Origin: Halomonas sp. YLGW01
GTDB taxonomy: Bacteria > Pseudomonadota > Gammaproteobacteria > Pseudomonadales > Halomonadaceae
Assembly: GCF_014840935.1 (NCBI RefSeq)
Contig: NZ_CP062005.1
Coordinates: forward strand, 1,984,001-2,048,000
DNA: 64,000 nucleotides
Direction of reading: 5' to 3'
Made by a program: the position numbers and the translations under genes. Each line of letters starts with the position of its first letter. Position 1 is the stretch's first letter. The notes below the pieces were generated by a model, which saw only the letters and a program-made list of their open reading frames with translations, was not told the DNA's origin and did not search any database. Shown here in pieces: positions 56,335 to 64,000 of the stretch.

Positions 56335-56578
56335 CCCCCGAACGACGGCTCAGCACCTCGAGAGCGGCCCCCTCTTGCCCCACGTCAGCCTCGGCCCACC
56401 CGAGGTTGGCTACCCTGCATTCAGAACCTGCCTCGTTGCGCAGACTCGCGTGCCGGATGGCGAAGCCAGGCGGGCATGCGAGACCCTGGTGGGCAGCGTA
56501 GAGACGATGAGCGACAAGACTCGCCAGGCCTGGTTTCGCAAGCTGCGCCGCCTGACATGACACCTGGCGCCCAAGTAC

Positions 56579-57121
56579 CTACTTGATCTCGACCTTGCGC
56601 CGGTTGGCTTCCTTCTGCTTGGGCAGGGTCAGTTCCAGCACGCCGTCGTTGAAACTGGCCTCGGCCTTGTCGGTGTCGACCTCGCAGGGGAGCGACAGGG
56701 TCCGGGAATAGCTTTTCTGGGAGATCTCGCTGCGGAAATACTCGCCGGTCTCCTCCTTGGTTTCCTGCTTGCTCTCGCCCTTGATCGTGACGCTATCCTC
56801 GGTCACCGAGATGTCCAGATCCTCGCGCTTGATGCCGGGCAGCTCGGCCTTGACGATCAGTTCGGCATCCCGGTCGATGACATCGACCTTCGGAAGGTCC
56901 TGTTGCTCCAGGTGGCCGAAGCGCTCCCAGAGAGGATGCTCGCGGCGCCACATGGACGGCATCCAGCCGCGCTCGAACATCTTGTCGAACATGCGCTCCA
57001 TTTCATGGAACGGGTTCAGTGCCTGGTGCTGGGGCTCCGTCAGCGCCTGGTCCGGCTCAGCCGTTGCCTTGTTCACCGCGGCGCTGGTCGGGTTGATGTG
57101 CTTGACGTTCTTCCTGGCCAT
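56579..57121 (-). CDS. Hsp20/alpha-crystallin family small heat shock protein
   Basis: A 180-residue holding chaperone. N-terminal disordered part of about 75 residues with FHEMERMFDKMFERGWMPSM; alpha-crystallin domain from PKVDVIDRDAELIVKAELPG to RTLSLPCEVDTDKAEASFND and GVLELTLPK; C-terminal KVEIK in place of the usual I/L-x-I/L tail. AGGAGGA precedes the ATG at 57121. Confidence 0.9.
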   Translation of the reverse strand: MARKNVKHINPTSAAVNKATAEPDQALTEPQHQALNPFHEMERMFDKMFERGWMPSMWRREHPLWERFGHLEQQDLPKVDVIDRDAELIVKAELPGIKREDLDISVTEDSVTIKGESKQETKEETGEYFRSEISQKSYSRTLSLPCEVDTDKAEASFNDGVLELTLPKQKEANRRKVEIK

Positions 57122-57317
57122 GGTGTGTCCTCCTCGAAAAAGGCCCAATACCCATCAGGAAAGCTAGTCTGCGTCCGTCAACGGCTCGTTGACGTGTATC
57201 AAGAAGACAAGGGCCAACGGGAGCGCGGGCCCATTTTCAGTCGCCGGCATGAGCTCCGAATGGCCGATAGAGAAGAACAGCTTCATGATTCCGCCTGCCC
57301 GCCCTCAGCCGCCTATC

Positions 57318-58637
57318 TCATAGGCCGAAGGGATAGGTCTCGGGCACCTCCTCCTTGCGCCAGGGGCCGCCGGTGTCGAAGGGCTCGACCGCTGTGGTCT
57401 CGTCGAGATGGAAGACCGCATCGAACTGCCTGGCTAGCGAGGCGCGGAAGTAGTGGCTGCCCCGCTCCGTCTCCGGACGATAGATCACGCCGATGGCACG
57501 CTCCAGCAGCGGTTCATCGAGCGGCTCCGCCGCAGCGCCGGCCAGCGGCAGATAGAAGCGGTCCAGGCCGCTCTGGTGAAAGAGCCCCTCGTAGCTGTCC
57601 TGGCGAGCCGGGCGCACCCAGCGATGCTCGACCGGCCCATCCCAGTCGCGGGCGGCGGCCACATGGCCGGTGTAAGTGGTGAACCCGACCAGCAGCACCC
57701 GTTCGGCACCGAAGCGCTGGCGCGCCAGCTGGCCGATGTTGTGCTGGCCCCGCGCCCTGCCCATCTCGGTGGCACGGGCGTCGCCCAAGTGGGAGTTGTG
57801 CGCCCAGACCACCACCTTGCCCATCCCGCCCTGGCGGCGCAGGTGGTCGTGCAAGGCGGCCAGGGTCTCGGTCATGTGGGTATCCCGCAGGTTCCAGGTA
57901 TCGACCCGGGAGCCGAACATCTCGCGGTAGTATTCCTCGGCGTGGACCACCACCCGCGCATTCTGCTCGGCGAAGAACTGCGCATCGGCCGCCCGCCGAC
58001 CATCGGCGCTTAGGTAGTCCGGGGCCTTGTGAAGCAGCTCGATCAACAGCCGGATGGAGGCCGCCTCGCAGGAGGGGGTGAGGCCGAAGGCCACATCGCG
58101 CCCGTAGTGGAAGGGATCGCCGTGATGATCGAGACAGGCATAGCTCTCGCGGGCACGCTTGGCCTGCTCGGCGTCGATGCCTTCGAGGTAGGCGATCACC
58201 GCCTCGGCACTGCGGTGCAGGCTGTAGAGATCCAGGCCATGAAACCCCACCGGCGCCCCGGACCTGGCCGCGTTATGGTCGGCCAGCCAGGCGATGAAAT
58301 CGCCCGCCTGGGCATTGCGCCACATCCACTGGGGAAAACGCTGGAAGTCGCCGAAGGCCTCGAGCAACGTGTCCTCGCCCTCGCCGGCCACGAAGCGGTT
58401 GAGGCGCAAGGCATCGGGCCAGTCGGCCTCGACCAGCACCGCCTCGAAGCCCGCCTCCTCGATCAGTCGCCGGGTGATCTCGCCGCGCAGGCGATAGAAC
58501 TCGGCGGTACCGTGGGAGGCCTCGCCGAGCAGCACGAAGGAGCGATCAGCGACGCTTGAGAGCAAGGCATCGTAGTCGCTGGGACGCTCCTCGAGTCGCG
58601 TGGCAAGCTGGCGGACACAGGCAAGCGGCGTCACCAT
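57318..58637 (-). CDS. Erythromycin esterase family protein
   Basis: A 439-residue protein. The catalytic H/E pattern is visible: VLLGEASHGTAEFYRLR near residue 35, VEADWPDALRLNRFV, and VVWAHNSHLGDARATEMGRA near 265. Many members are not macrolide esterases but unknown hydrolases, sometimes fused to phosphoribosyltransferases. Stands alone; GGAGGG precedes the ATG. Resistance cannot be concluded from sequence. Confidence 0.88.
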   Translation of the reverse strand: MVTPLACVRQLATRLEERPSDYDALLSSVADRSFVLLGEASHGTAEFYRLRGEITRRLIEEAGFEAVLVEADWPDALRLNRFVAGEGEDTLLEAFGDFQRFPQWMWRNAQAGDFIAWLADHNAARSGAPVGFHGLDLYSLHRSAEAVIAYLEGIDAEQAKRARESYACLDHHGDPFHYGRDVAFGLTPSCEAASIRLLIELLHKAPDYLSADGRRAADAQFFAEQNARVVVHAEEYYREMFGSRVDTWNLRDTHMTETLAALHDHLRRQGGMGKVVVWAHNSHLGDARATEMGRARGQHNIGQLARQRFGAERVLLVGFTTYTGHVAAARDWDGPVEHRWVRPARQDSYEGLFHQSGLDRFYLPLAGAAAEPLDEPLLERAIGVIYRPETERGSHYFRASLARQFDAVFHLDETTAVEPFDTGGPWRKEEVPETYPFGL

Positions 58638-58796
58638 GAGAAAGCCCTCCCCACCCTTGTGAGCATGCCTTGAGTCTAGTCGCGGACCACGCCTCGACGG
58701 TCCGGCAACTGATCGTTCCTTGATGTGGGTCAGGCGCTTGCGTTGTCCGCAGGCACGCCGCAGGGTAAGGCCATCCGAACTTGAGGAGAGCAGACG

Positions 58797-59591
58797 ATGA
58801 ACAACGGCAAGGTGGTCTACATCACGGGCGGCGCCCAGGGCATCGGCCGAGGCATGGCGCTTGGCCTGCTGTCACGCGGCTACCGAGTCGTGATCGCCGA
58901 TCGCGATCGAGAAGCCGGCGAGGCGTGCCTGGCGGAACTCGCCGAATGCGTGGAGGGGGCAGCGGCCCCTGGCGACCCCGAGGCCCTGAGCTTCCAGCAG
59001 GTCGACGTGTCCGACGAGGACCAGGTCAAGGCCAGCCTCGAGGAGACCCTGACGCGCCACGGGCGACTCGATGGGGTAATCAACAACGCGGCCCTCGCCG
59101 ACCCCTTCCTGGGGCCCATCGAGTCTTTGACGCTTGAGACCTGGCACAAGGTGCTCGACACCAACCTGACCGGCGCCTTCCTGACCACCAAGCATGCGGC
59201 ACCGGCGCTACGCAAGCATCGTGGCGCCATCGTCAATATCGCCTCGACCCGGGCGCTGCAATCCGAGCCCGACACCGAGGCCTATGCCGCCAGCAAGGGC
59301 GGCATCGTGGCGCTGACGCATGCCCTGGCGATGAGCCTGGGTTCAGCGATTCGCGTCAATGCCATCAGCCCGGGATGGATCGAGGTCGGCGAATGGCAAA
59401 AGCCCTCGCGCCGACAGGCCGCCGAGTTGAGTGACGGCGATCATGCTCAGCATCCCGCCGGCCGGGTCGGCGAGCCACGCGACATCGCGTCCATGGCGGC
59501 CTTCCTGCTTTCCGATGAGGCAGGCTTCATCACCGGCCAGAACTTCGTGGTCGACGGCGGCATGACCCGCAAGATGATCTATGCCCTCTAG
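58797..59591 (+). CDS. SDR family oxidoreductase
   Basis: A 264-residue classical SDR: VVYITGGAQGIGRGMALGLL (TGxxxGxG), INNAALAD, IVNIASTRALQSEPDTEAYA ASKGG with catalytic Ser, Tyr and Lys, and ISPGWIEVG. C-terminal FITGQNFVVDGGMTRKM. Substrate unknown. GAGGAG precedes the ATG. Its last codons and stop are duplicated downstream as 15-bp repeats. Confidence 0.9.
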   Translation: MNNGKVVYITGGAQGIGRGMALGLLSRGYRVVIADRDREAGEACLAELAECVEGAAAPGDPEALSFQQVDVSDEDQVKASLEETLTRHGRLDGVINNAALADPFLGPIESLTLETWHKVLDTNLTGAFLTTKHAAPALRKHRGAIVNIASTRALQSEPDTEAYAASKGGIVALTHALAMSLGSAIRVNAISPGWIEVGEWQKPSRRQAAELSDGDHAQHPAGRVGEPRDIASMAAFLLSDEAGFITGQNFVVDGGMTRKMIYAL

Positions 59592-59621
59592 ATCTATGCC
59601 CTCTAGATCTATGCCGACTAG
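59577..59621 (+). repeat. Three tandem 15-bp repeats at the end of the SDR gene
   Basis: ATCTATGCCCTCTAG occurs at 59577-59591 and 59592-59606, then with two changes at 59607-59621. Each unit encodes IYA-x-stop in the SDR frame, so the stop codon itself is triplicated. Confidence 0.85.
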
Positions 59622-59730
59622 CTCTTGCCCGCCGGTCACTCCGGCAACGCGAACCTGTTGCATGCCGTCATGAGGCCATCGGGGCATCAGCACGCACTCA
59701 CCCCTGCAGGTGCTCGTGGCCTAATAGCCC

Positions 59731-60189
59731 TCATAACAGATGCGGGGCCAGCCACTGCTTGAGCTGAGGGCCCTGCATGACGCCTGCCTGGCGGGCGACT
59801 TCCCGGCCGCCCTGAAACACCGCCAGGGTCGGAATGCTGCGGATGTTAAAGCGCCCGGCCAGCGCCTGCTCGGCGTCGGTATCCAGCTTGGCAAAGCGCA
59901 TGCGTGGTTCCAGCTCACCGGCTAGCTGGGCGAAGATCGGCGCCATCGCCTTGCAGGGCCCGCACCAGGCGGCCCAGAAATCCACGACCACCGGCAGGTC
60001 GCTGCGGTTGACCACGGCATTGAAGTTGCCGCCATTGAGCTCGATCGGCGCGCCGGTGAACAGCGCCTGCTTGCACTTGCCGCAGCGTCCCTGGGCCAGT
60101 CGGGCGCGAGCAACCCGGTTCATGGCGACGCAATGGGGGCAGGCAAGGGTCAGGGTGTCCGCGGATGAGTCCGTCGTTGTATCGGCCAT
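59731..60189 (-). CDS. trxC: Thioredoxin 2
   Basis: A 152-residue protein with an N-terminal zinc finger (ACPHCVAMNRV then GRCGKCKQALF; two CxxC) and a thioredoxin domain with active site WAAWCGPCKAMAP and cis-Pro in IRSIPTLAVFQGG. TrxC reduces disulfides under oxidative stress. AGGAGC precedes the ATG. Confidence 0.94.
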   Translation of the reverse strand: MADTTTDSSADTLTLACPHCVAMNRVARARLAQGRCGKCKQALFTGAPIELNGGNFNAVVNRSDLPVVVDFWAAWCGPCKAMAPIFAQLAGELEPRMRFAKLDTDAEQALAGRFNIRSIPTLAVFQGGREVARQAGVMQGPQLKQWLAPHLL

Positions 60190-60339
60190 GAACGCTCCTG
60201 AAGTCGATGAAGGGGAAATTGTCAGTACGGGTTAGGTCGTTGGTAATATGGTCACGAGACGCATCTCCTTCAAGAGGCCTTCACCGGACCGCGTCGCCGC
60301 AGACCTCTCACCGCGTTCATCACTCGATCGCCACTCTCC

Positions 60340-62154
60340 ATGCCCAGCCGAGGCCTGACACCCTCCATGACATCACGCCCGCATCCCCGCATCCTGCTGC
60401 GCCTGCTCTCGCTGCTGAGCCCCTATCGCACCCGCCTGATGCTGGCGGGCCTGGCCCTACTGGTGGCCTCGGGCAGCGTGCTGCTGGTCGGCCAGGGGCT
60501 CAAGCTGGTCATCGACCAGGGCTTCATCGCCGAGGATGCGGCGCGCCTCAATCAGGCGCTGCTCGGGTTGCTGGCGATCGTGGCCCTGCTCGCGGGGGCC
60601 TCGGCGCTGCGCTACTACCTGGTCACCTGGATCGGCGAGCGGCTGGCCGGCAATCTTCGCCGCCAGGTCTTCGATCATCTGCTGACTCTCGAGCCGGCCT
60701 TCTTCGAGCAAGAGGCGACCGCCGCCGACGAACCCCGCCATGGCGGGGCCGGCGAGATCCAGTCGCGACTGACCGCCGACACCAGCGTGCTGCAGAGCCT
60801 GTTCGGCTCGTCGCTGTCGGTGGCGCTGCGCAACCTGCTGATGCTGATCGGCGCGGTAGTGATGATGGTCGCGACCCAGCCCTGGCTCTCGGCGCTGGTG
60901 CTGTTGGGCATTCCCGCCACGCTATTGCCGATCCTGTGGTATGGCCGCCGGGTGCGGCGCCTGTCGCGATCGAGTCAGGATCGGGTGGCGGAGCTTGGCC
61001 GCTATGCCGGCGAGGCGCTGACCGGCATCCGCACGCTACAAGCCTTCGGCCACGAGCCCATTGACCGTCGCGACTACGGCACCCGGGTCGAAGAGGCCTT
61101 CTCCACCGCCATCGATCGCACCCGTCAGCGGGCCTGGCTGACCGGCATCGCCATGCTGGTCGTGTTCACCGCCGTCGGCCTGATGCTCTGGCAGGGCGGC
61201 CATGCGGTGCTCGCGGGCGACATGAGTGCCGGCGAACTCTCGGCGTTCGTCTTCTATGCGGTGCTGGCTGCCGGCGGTGTGGCAGCGCTAGCCGAAGTGG
61301 CCGGCGACGTACAGCGTGCCGCCGGCGCCGCCGAGCGGCTGCTGGAGTTGCTCGATGCCCGCCCGGCCATCACGGCCCCGGCCACTCCGCGAGCACTGCC
61401 CGCTAGGGTCGAGGGTGCCATCGGCATCGAGGCGGTGCGCTTTGCCTACCCGAACCGCCCCGACGCTCCGGCGCTCGATGGCATCGACCTGAGCATTCGC
61501 CCCGGCGAGCGAGTGGCGCTGGTCGGGCCCTCCGGCGCCGGCAAGAGCACCCTGCTGCACCTGCTGTTGCGCTTCTATGACCCCCAGGCCGGCCGCCTGA
61601 CTCTGGATGGCATCGACCTGCGCGAGCTCGCCCCCCAAGCACTGCGCGCGCAGCTGGGGCTGGTCGCTCAGGAGCCGATGCTGTTCTCGGGCTCCGCTGC
61701 CGACAACATCCGCTACGGCAAGCCCGAGGCGAGCCTCGACGAGGTGCGCGATGCCGCCCGGGACGCCAATGCCCTGACCTTCATCGAGGCCCTGCCCCGG
61801 GGCTTCGATACGCCGCTGGGGCCCGGTGGCGTGCAGCTCTCTGGCGGCCAGCGCCAGCGGCTGGCGATCGCCCGGGCGCTGCTGCGGGATCCGCGGGTGC
61901 TGCTGCTGGATGAAGCCACCAGCGCGCTGGATGCAGAGAGTGAACGCGTCGTGCAGCAGGCGCTGGATCGCCTGATGCGCGGGCGCACCAGTCTCGTGAT
62001 CGCCCATCGCCTGGCAACGGTCATCGCCGCCGACCGGCTGCTGGTCTTCGACCAGGGCCGCCTGGTGGCATCGGGCAGCCACGCCGCCCTGCTGCAATCC
62101 AGTGCGCTATATCGTCAGCTCGCGACCCTGCAGTTCACGCCGGATCTCTCCTAG
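60340..62154 (+). CDS. ABC exporter, fused membrane and ATP-binding domains (MsbA-like)
   Basis: A 604-residue half-transporter: six helices in residues about 25-320, then NBD with Walker A LVGPSGAGKSTLLHLLLRFY, Q-loop VAQEPMLFSG, signature LSGGQRQRLAIARALL, Walker B VLLLDEATSALD, H-loop IAHRL. Type IV exporters of this kind move lipids, drugs or peptides. An ATG at 60367 is an alternative start; ribosome sites are weak at both. A glycine/acid-rich insert (QEATAADEPRHGGAGEI) lies in the first cytoplasmic loop. Confidence 0.88.
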   Translation: MPSRGLTPSMTSRPHPRILLRLLSLLSPYRTRLMLAGLALLVASGSVLLVGQGLKLVIDQGFIAEDAARLNQALLGLLAIVALLAGASALRYYLVTWIGERLAGNLRRQVFDHLLTLEPAFFEQEATAADEPRHGGAGEIQSRLTADTSVLQSLFGSSLSVALRNLLMLIGAVVMMVATQPWLSALVLLGIPATLLPILWYGRRVRRLSRSSQDRVAELGRYAGEALTGIRTLQAFGHEPIDRRDYGTRVEEAFSTAIDRTRQRAWLTGIAMLVVFTAVGLMLWQGGHAVLAGDMSAGELSAFVFYAVLAAGGVAALAEVAGDVQRAAGAAERLLELLDARPAITAPATPRALPARVEGAIGIEAVRFAYPNRPDAPALDGIDLSIRPGERVALVGPSGAGKSTLLHLLLRFYDPQAGRLTLDGIDLRELAPQALRAQLGLVAQEPMLFSGSAADNIRYGKPEASLDEVRDAARDANALTFIEALPRGFDTPLGPGGVQLSGGQRQRLAIARALLRDPRVLLLDEATSALDAESERVVQQALDRLMRGRTSLVIAHRLATVIAADRLLVFDQGRLVASGSHAALLQSSALYRQLATLQFTPDLS

Positions 62155-62296
62155 ACGAAATCAAATGACGCCTGTCGTCACTAAAAGTAATAAAACGTGA
62201 TTAAAGGTGTGGTCATTCCTGCCGATCATTAGCGTATTAGATAAAACATGCATGTCAGATGTCGTCGCCAATCACGGACAAGGACGATCCGATCCC

Positions 62297-63079
62297 ATGT
62301 CTATTGCGCTACTCCTGCCCATGGCTGCCTGCTCAGTGGCACTCGCCGCCTGGTGGTGGGTCGAGCACCTCTATCGACGCCCGCTGAAACGGCTGATCAA
62401 TCACCTTGACGCCGTCGAGCCCCCCGCCATCGGTGAGGCCTTGCCGAGTGGCCCAGCCCCTCAGGGGACGCTGATCGACCAGCTGAACCAACGGATCATC
62501 CGTCTCAACGACATGAACCATCGGTTACAAGAACAGGCCATCAAGGACCCGCTCACGGGACTCGGCAATCGGCGCCTGCTGGAGCAGCGCCTCGACATCG
62601 CCCTGCCGCTCAGTCGACGCTGGATGCATACCATCTCGGCACTGGTGATCGACGTCGATCATTTCAAGGAATACAACGACCTCTACGGCCATCAAGCCGG
62701 CGACGAATGTCTTGTCGAGATCGCCAACGTGCTGCGTGACACCTTTCGCCGCGAGACCGATATCGTGGTCCGCCTGGGCGGGGAGGAGTTCCTGGTGGTG
62801 CTGCTCGATGCAGACGAAGACGAGGCCGTCGGCCTCGCCGAGGCCATGCGCGGTATGCTGCAGGCGGTAGGTATCGAGCATGAGGCCTCCAGCGTCGCCG
62901 ACGTAGTCACCGTCAGCATCGGTGTCGCCGTGACCCAGACCGGCGAACCCCTCAGCCTCGATGCCATGATCGCTACCGCCGATACCGCCCTCTATGCCTG
63001 CAAGGCAGCCGGCCGTAATCGAGTGATCAGCCGACCGGTCTCGCCGTCCGACGACACGGCAATCCCTTCGATCGCCTGA
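62297..63079 (+). CDS. Diguanylate cyclase with one transmembrane helix
   Basis: About 260 residues: TM at residues 3-22, a short linker/coiled coil (LIDQLNQRIIRLNDMNHRLQ), then GGDEF domain with DPLTGLGNRRLLEQRL, active site RLGGEEFLVVL and an intact I-site RETD upstream, so product inhibition by c-di-GMP is expected. Start uncertain: 62297 gives the TM at the N-terminus; ATGs at 62252 and 62207 would add soluble residues. Confidence 0.87.
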   Translation: MSIALLLPMAACSVALAAWWWVEHLYRRPLKRLINHLDAVEPPAIGEALPSGPAPQGTLIDQLNQRIIRLNDMNHRLQEQAIKDPLTGLGNRRLLEQRLDIALPLSRRWMHTISALVIDVDHFKEYNDLYGHQAGDECLVEIANVLRDTFRRETDIVVRLGGEEFLVVLLDADEDEAVGLAEAMRGMLQAVGIEHEASSVADVVTVSIGVAVTQTGEPLSLDAMIATADTALYACKAAGRNRVISRPVSPSDDTAIPSIA

Positions 63080-63192
63080 CCGGAAGGCTCGCCCTTGTCG
63101 TCACTCGAGCTATCATGGGGAGTCAGTGGCCGCGCCTCCCTGGCGATGCTCCCCTAGCTCTCCGGTCTCTCGACGGCAAAGGCCAGACTGCC

Positions 63193-64000
63193 ATGATCCG
63201 ATGCTTTGCCATCCTGCTGCTTGCCCTGGGGCTCGTCGCCTGCACCGGCCCGGCCCGGGAGCAACACGAGGGTTACCGAGTCGATCATCGCCATGTCGCC
63301 ATGTCCCATTCGAGCCGCGTGCGCCACCTGGTGATCCACTACACCGATGCCGATGAAACCAAGTCTCTTGTCGCCCTCACCGGCCCAAGCGTCAGCAGCC
63401 ATTACCTGATTCCCCCGCCCCGCGACGGCAAGCCGCCTCCGGTCTACCAGCTGGTCGAGGAAACGCGGCGGGCCTGGCATGCCGGTGCCAGCGGCTGGGC
63501 CGGTCGCGAGAACCTCAACGACACCTCCATCGGCATCGAGATCGTCAATGCCGGCCCAACGCTGACCTTCGCCTCACTCGAGGCCGCGCTGGCCGCCGAT
63601 GCACCCATCACCTGGGCGTCCTTCCCAGACGCCCAGATCACCGCGCTGATCGCCCTGGCCCGGGACATCATCGCCCGCCACGCCATTTCCCCCACCGCCG
63701 TGGTGAGTCATGCCGAGATCGCCCCGACTCGCAAGATCGACCCGGGGCCCGCTTTCCCCTGGCAACGGCTTCACGCGGCGGGCATTGGCCCCTGGCCGGA
63801 CCCGGCCCGAGTCGCCCGCCATCGCCGCCACTTCGCCAAGGCCCCGCCCTCGCTGGAGCACCTGCAGCAGGGGCTCGCCGCCTGGGGCTTCGCACTGGCG
63901 GCCACCGGCCGGCCGGATGCGACCACTCGAGGGGCGCTGCGCGCCTTCCAGATGCGCTATCGCCCCGACGACTACCGGGGCCTGCCGGATATCGGCACCG
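63193..64000 (+). CDS. amiD: N-acetylmuramoyl-L-alanine amidase, lipoprotein AmiD (3' end beyond window)
   Basis: The frame starts at ATG 63193, has a signal peptide and lipobox LGLVACTG, and stays open to the window end (269 residues). It matches AmiD: LVIHYTDADE, SSHYLIPPP, WHAGASGWAGRENLNDTSIG, IEIVNAG, VVSHAEIAPTRKIDPGPAFP. The zinc ligands are the His of HYT and of the SHAEI block plus the Asp of IDPGP. A peptidoglycan-binding domain begins near residue 220 (LEHLQQGLAAWGF; LRAFQMRYRPDDY). AmiD is an outer-membrane amidase that trims peptidoglycan for recycling. Confidence 0.92.
   Translation, partial: MIRCFAILLLALGLVACTGPAREQHEGYRVDHRHVAMSHSSRVRHLVIHYTDADETKSLVALTGPSVSSHYLIPPPRDGKPPPVYQLVEETRRAWHAGASGWAGRENLNDTSIGIEIVNAGPTLTFASLEAALAADAPITWASFPDAQITALIALARDIIARHAISPTAVVSHAEIAPTRKIDPGPAFPWQRLHAAGIGPWPDPARVARHRRHFAKAPPSLEHLQQGLAAWGFALAATGRPDATTRGALRAFQMRYRPDDYRGLPDIGT

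Noticed and set aside
56335-56578. Short open frames between yejK and hsp20
   Set aside because: Frames on both strands overlap each other, lack ribosome sites and homology.

Overview
The window looks like chromosomal DNA of a moderately halophilic gammaproteobacterium, most likely a Halomonas relative. This is an inference from high GC, typical gammaproteobacterial proteins (YejK, AmiD, TrxC, an OsmC-YcaO fusion, DabA/DabB) and overall gene content. No rRNA, tRNA or CRISPR array was seen. Most of it is ordinary chromosome in short operons, broken by two lower-GC accessory islets at about 19.6-22.1 kb and 34.7-37.1 kb.

Layout. 1-2.3 kb: the 5' end of a deacetylase-family gene, two related small lipoproteins (one apparently frameshifted) and panE. 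2.3-5.7 kb: a divergent regulator and the tungstate transporter tupBCA. 5.8-12.6 kb: a six-gene minus-strand operon (pxpA, BCCP, biotin carboxylase, pxpB, pxpC, NCS1 permease) with a divergent LysR gene; together these resemble a split urea-carboxylase-type enzyme plus a hydrolase and an importer. 12.7-19.6 kb: the leucine/isovalerate operon ivd-mccB-liuC-mccA-mvaB behind a LiuR-like palindrome.

19.6-21.1 kb is the most unusual part: a decayed chromosomal integron. It has a truncated integron integrase, an attI-like junction and two single-gene cassettes, each followed by a recognisable attC site with an extrahelical base. Next come a GNAT gene, a lipoprotein, a frameshifted NAD(P)-binding gene and the dabB-dabA inorganic-carbon uptake pair with a NhaR-like regulator (27.9 kb). 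29-34.7 kb carries an OsmC-YcaO fusion, a LysR-wrbA-frnE group with a clear palindromic operator, and a DMT exporter.

34.7-37.8 kb is the second islet: a monooxygenase-fold gene between short direct repeats, a P-loop kinase, an IS630-family element whose transposase is split at an A9 run, and the intact inverted paralog of the broken gene at 22.5 kb. 37.9-47.8 kb holds a NERD/zinc-ribbon protein, transporters, an enolase-superfamily dehydratase, a GGDEF-EAL protein coupled to a small periplasmic protein, a methyltransferase pseudogene and an SDR. 48-55.2 kb: a class III aminotransferase, a MocR regulator and a divergent polar amino acid ABC transporter, then TauE. 55.3-64 kb: yejK, hsp20, an erythromycin-esterase-like protein, an SDR, trxC, an MsbA-like ABC exporter, a diguanylate cyclase and amiD running off the end.
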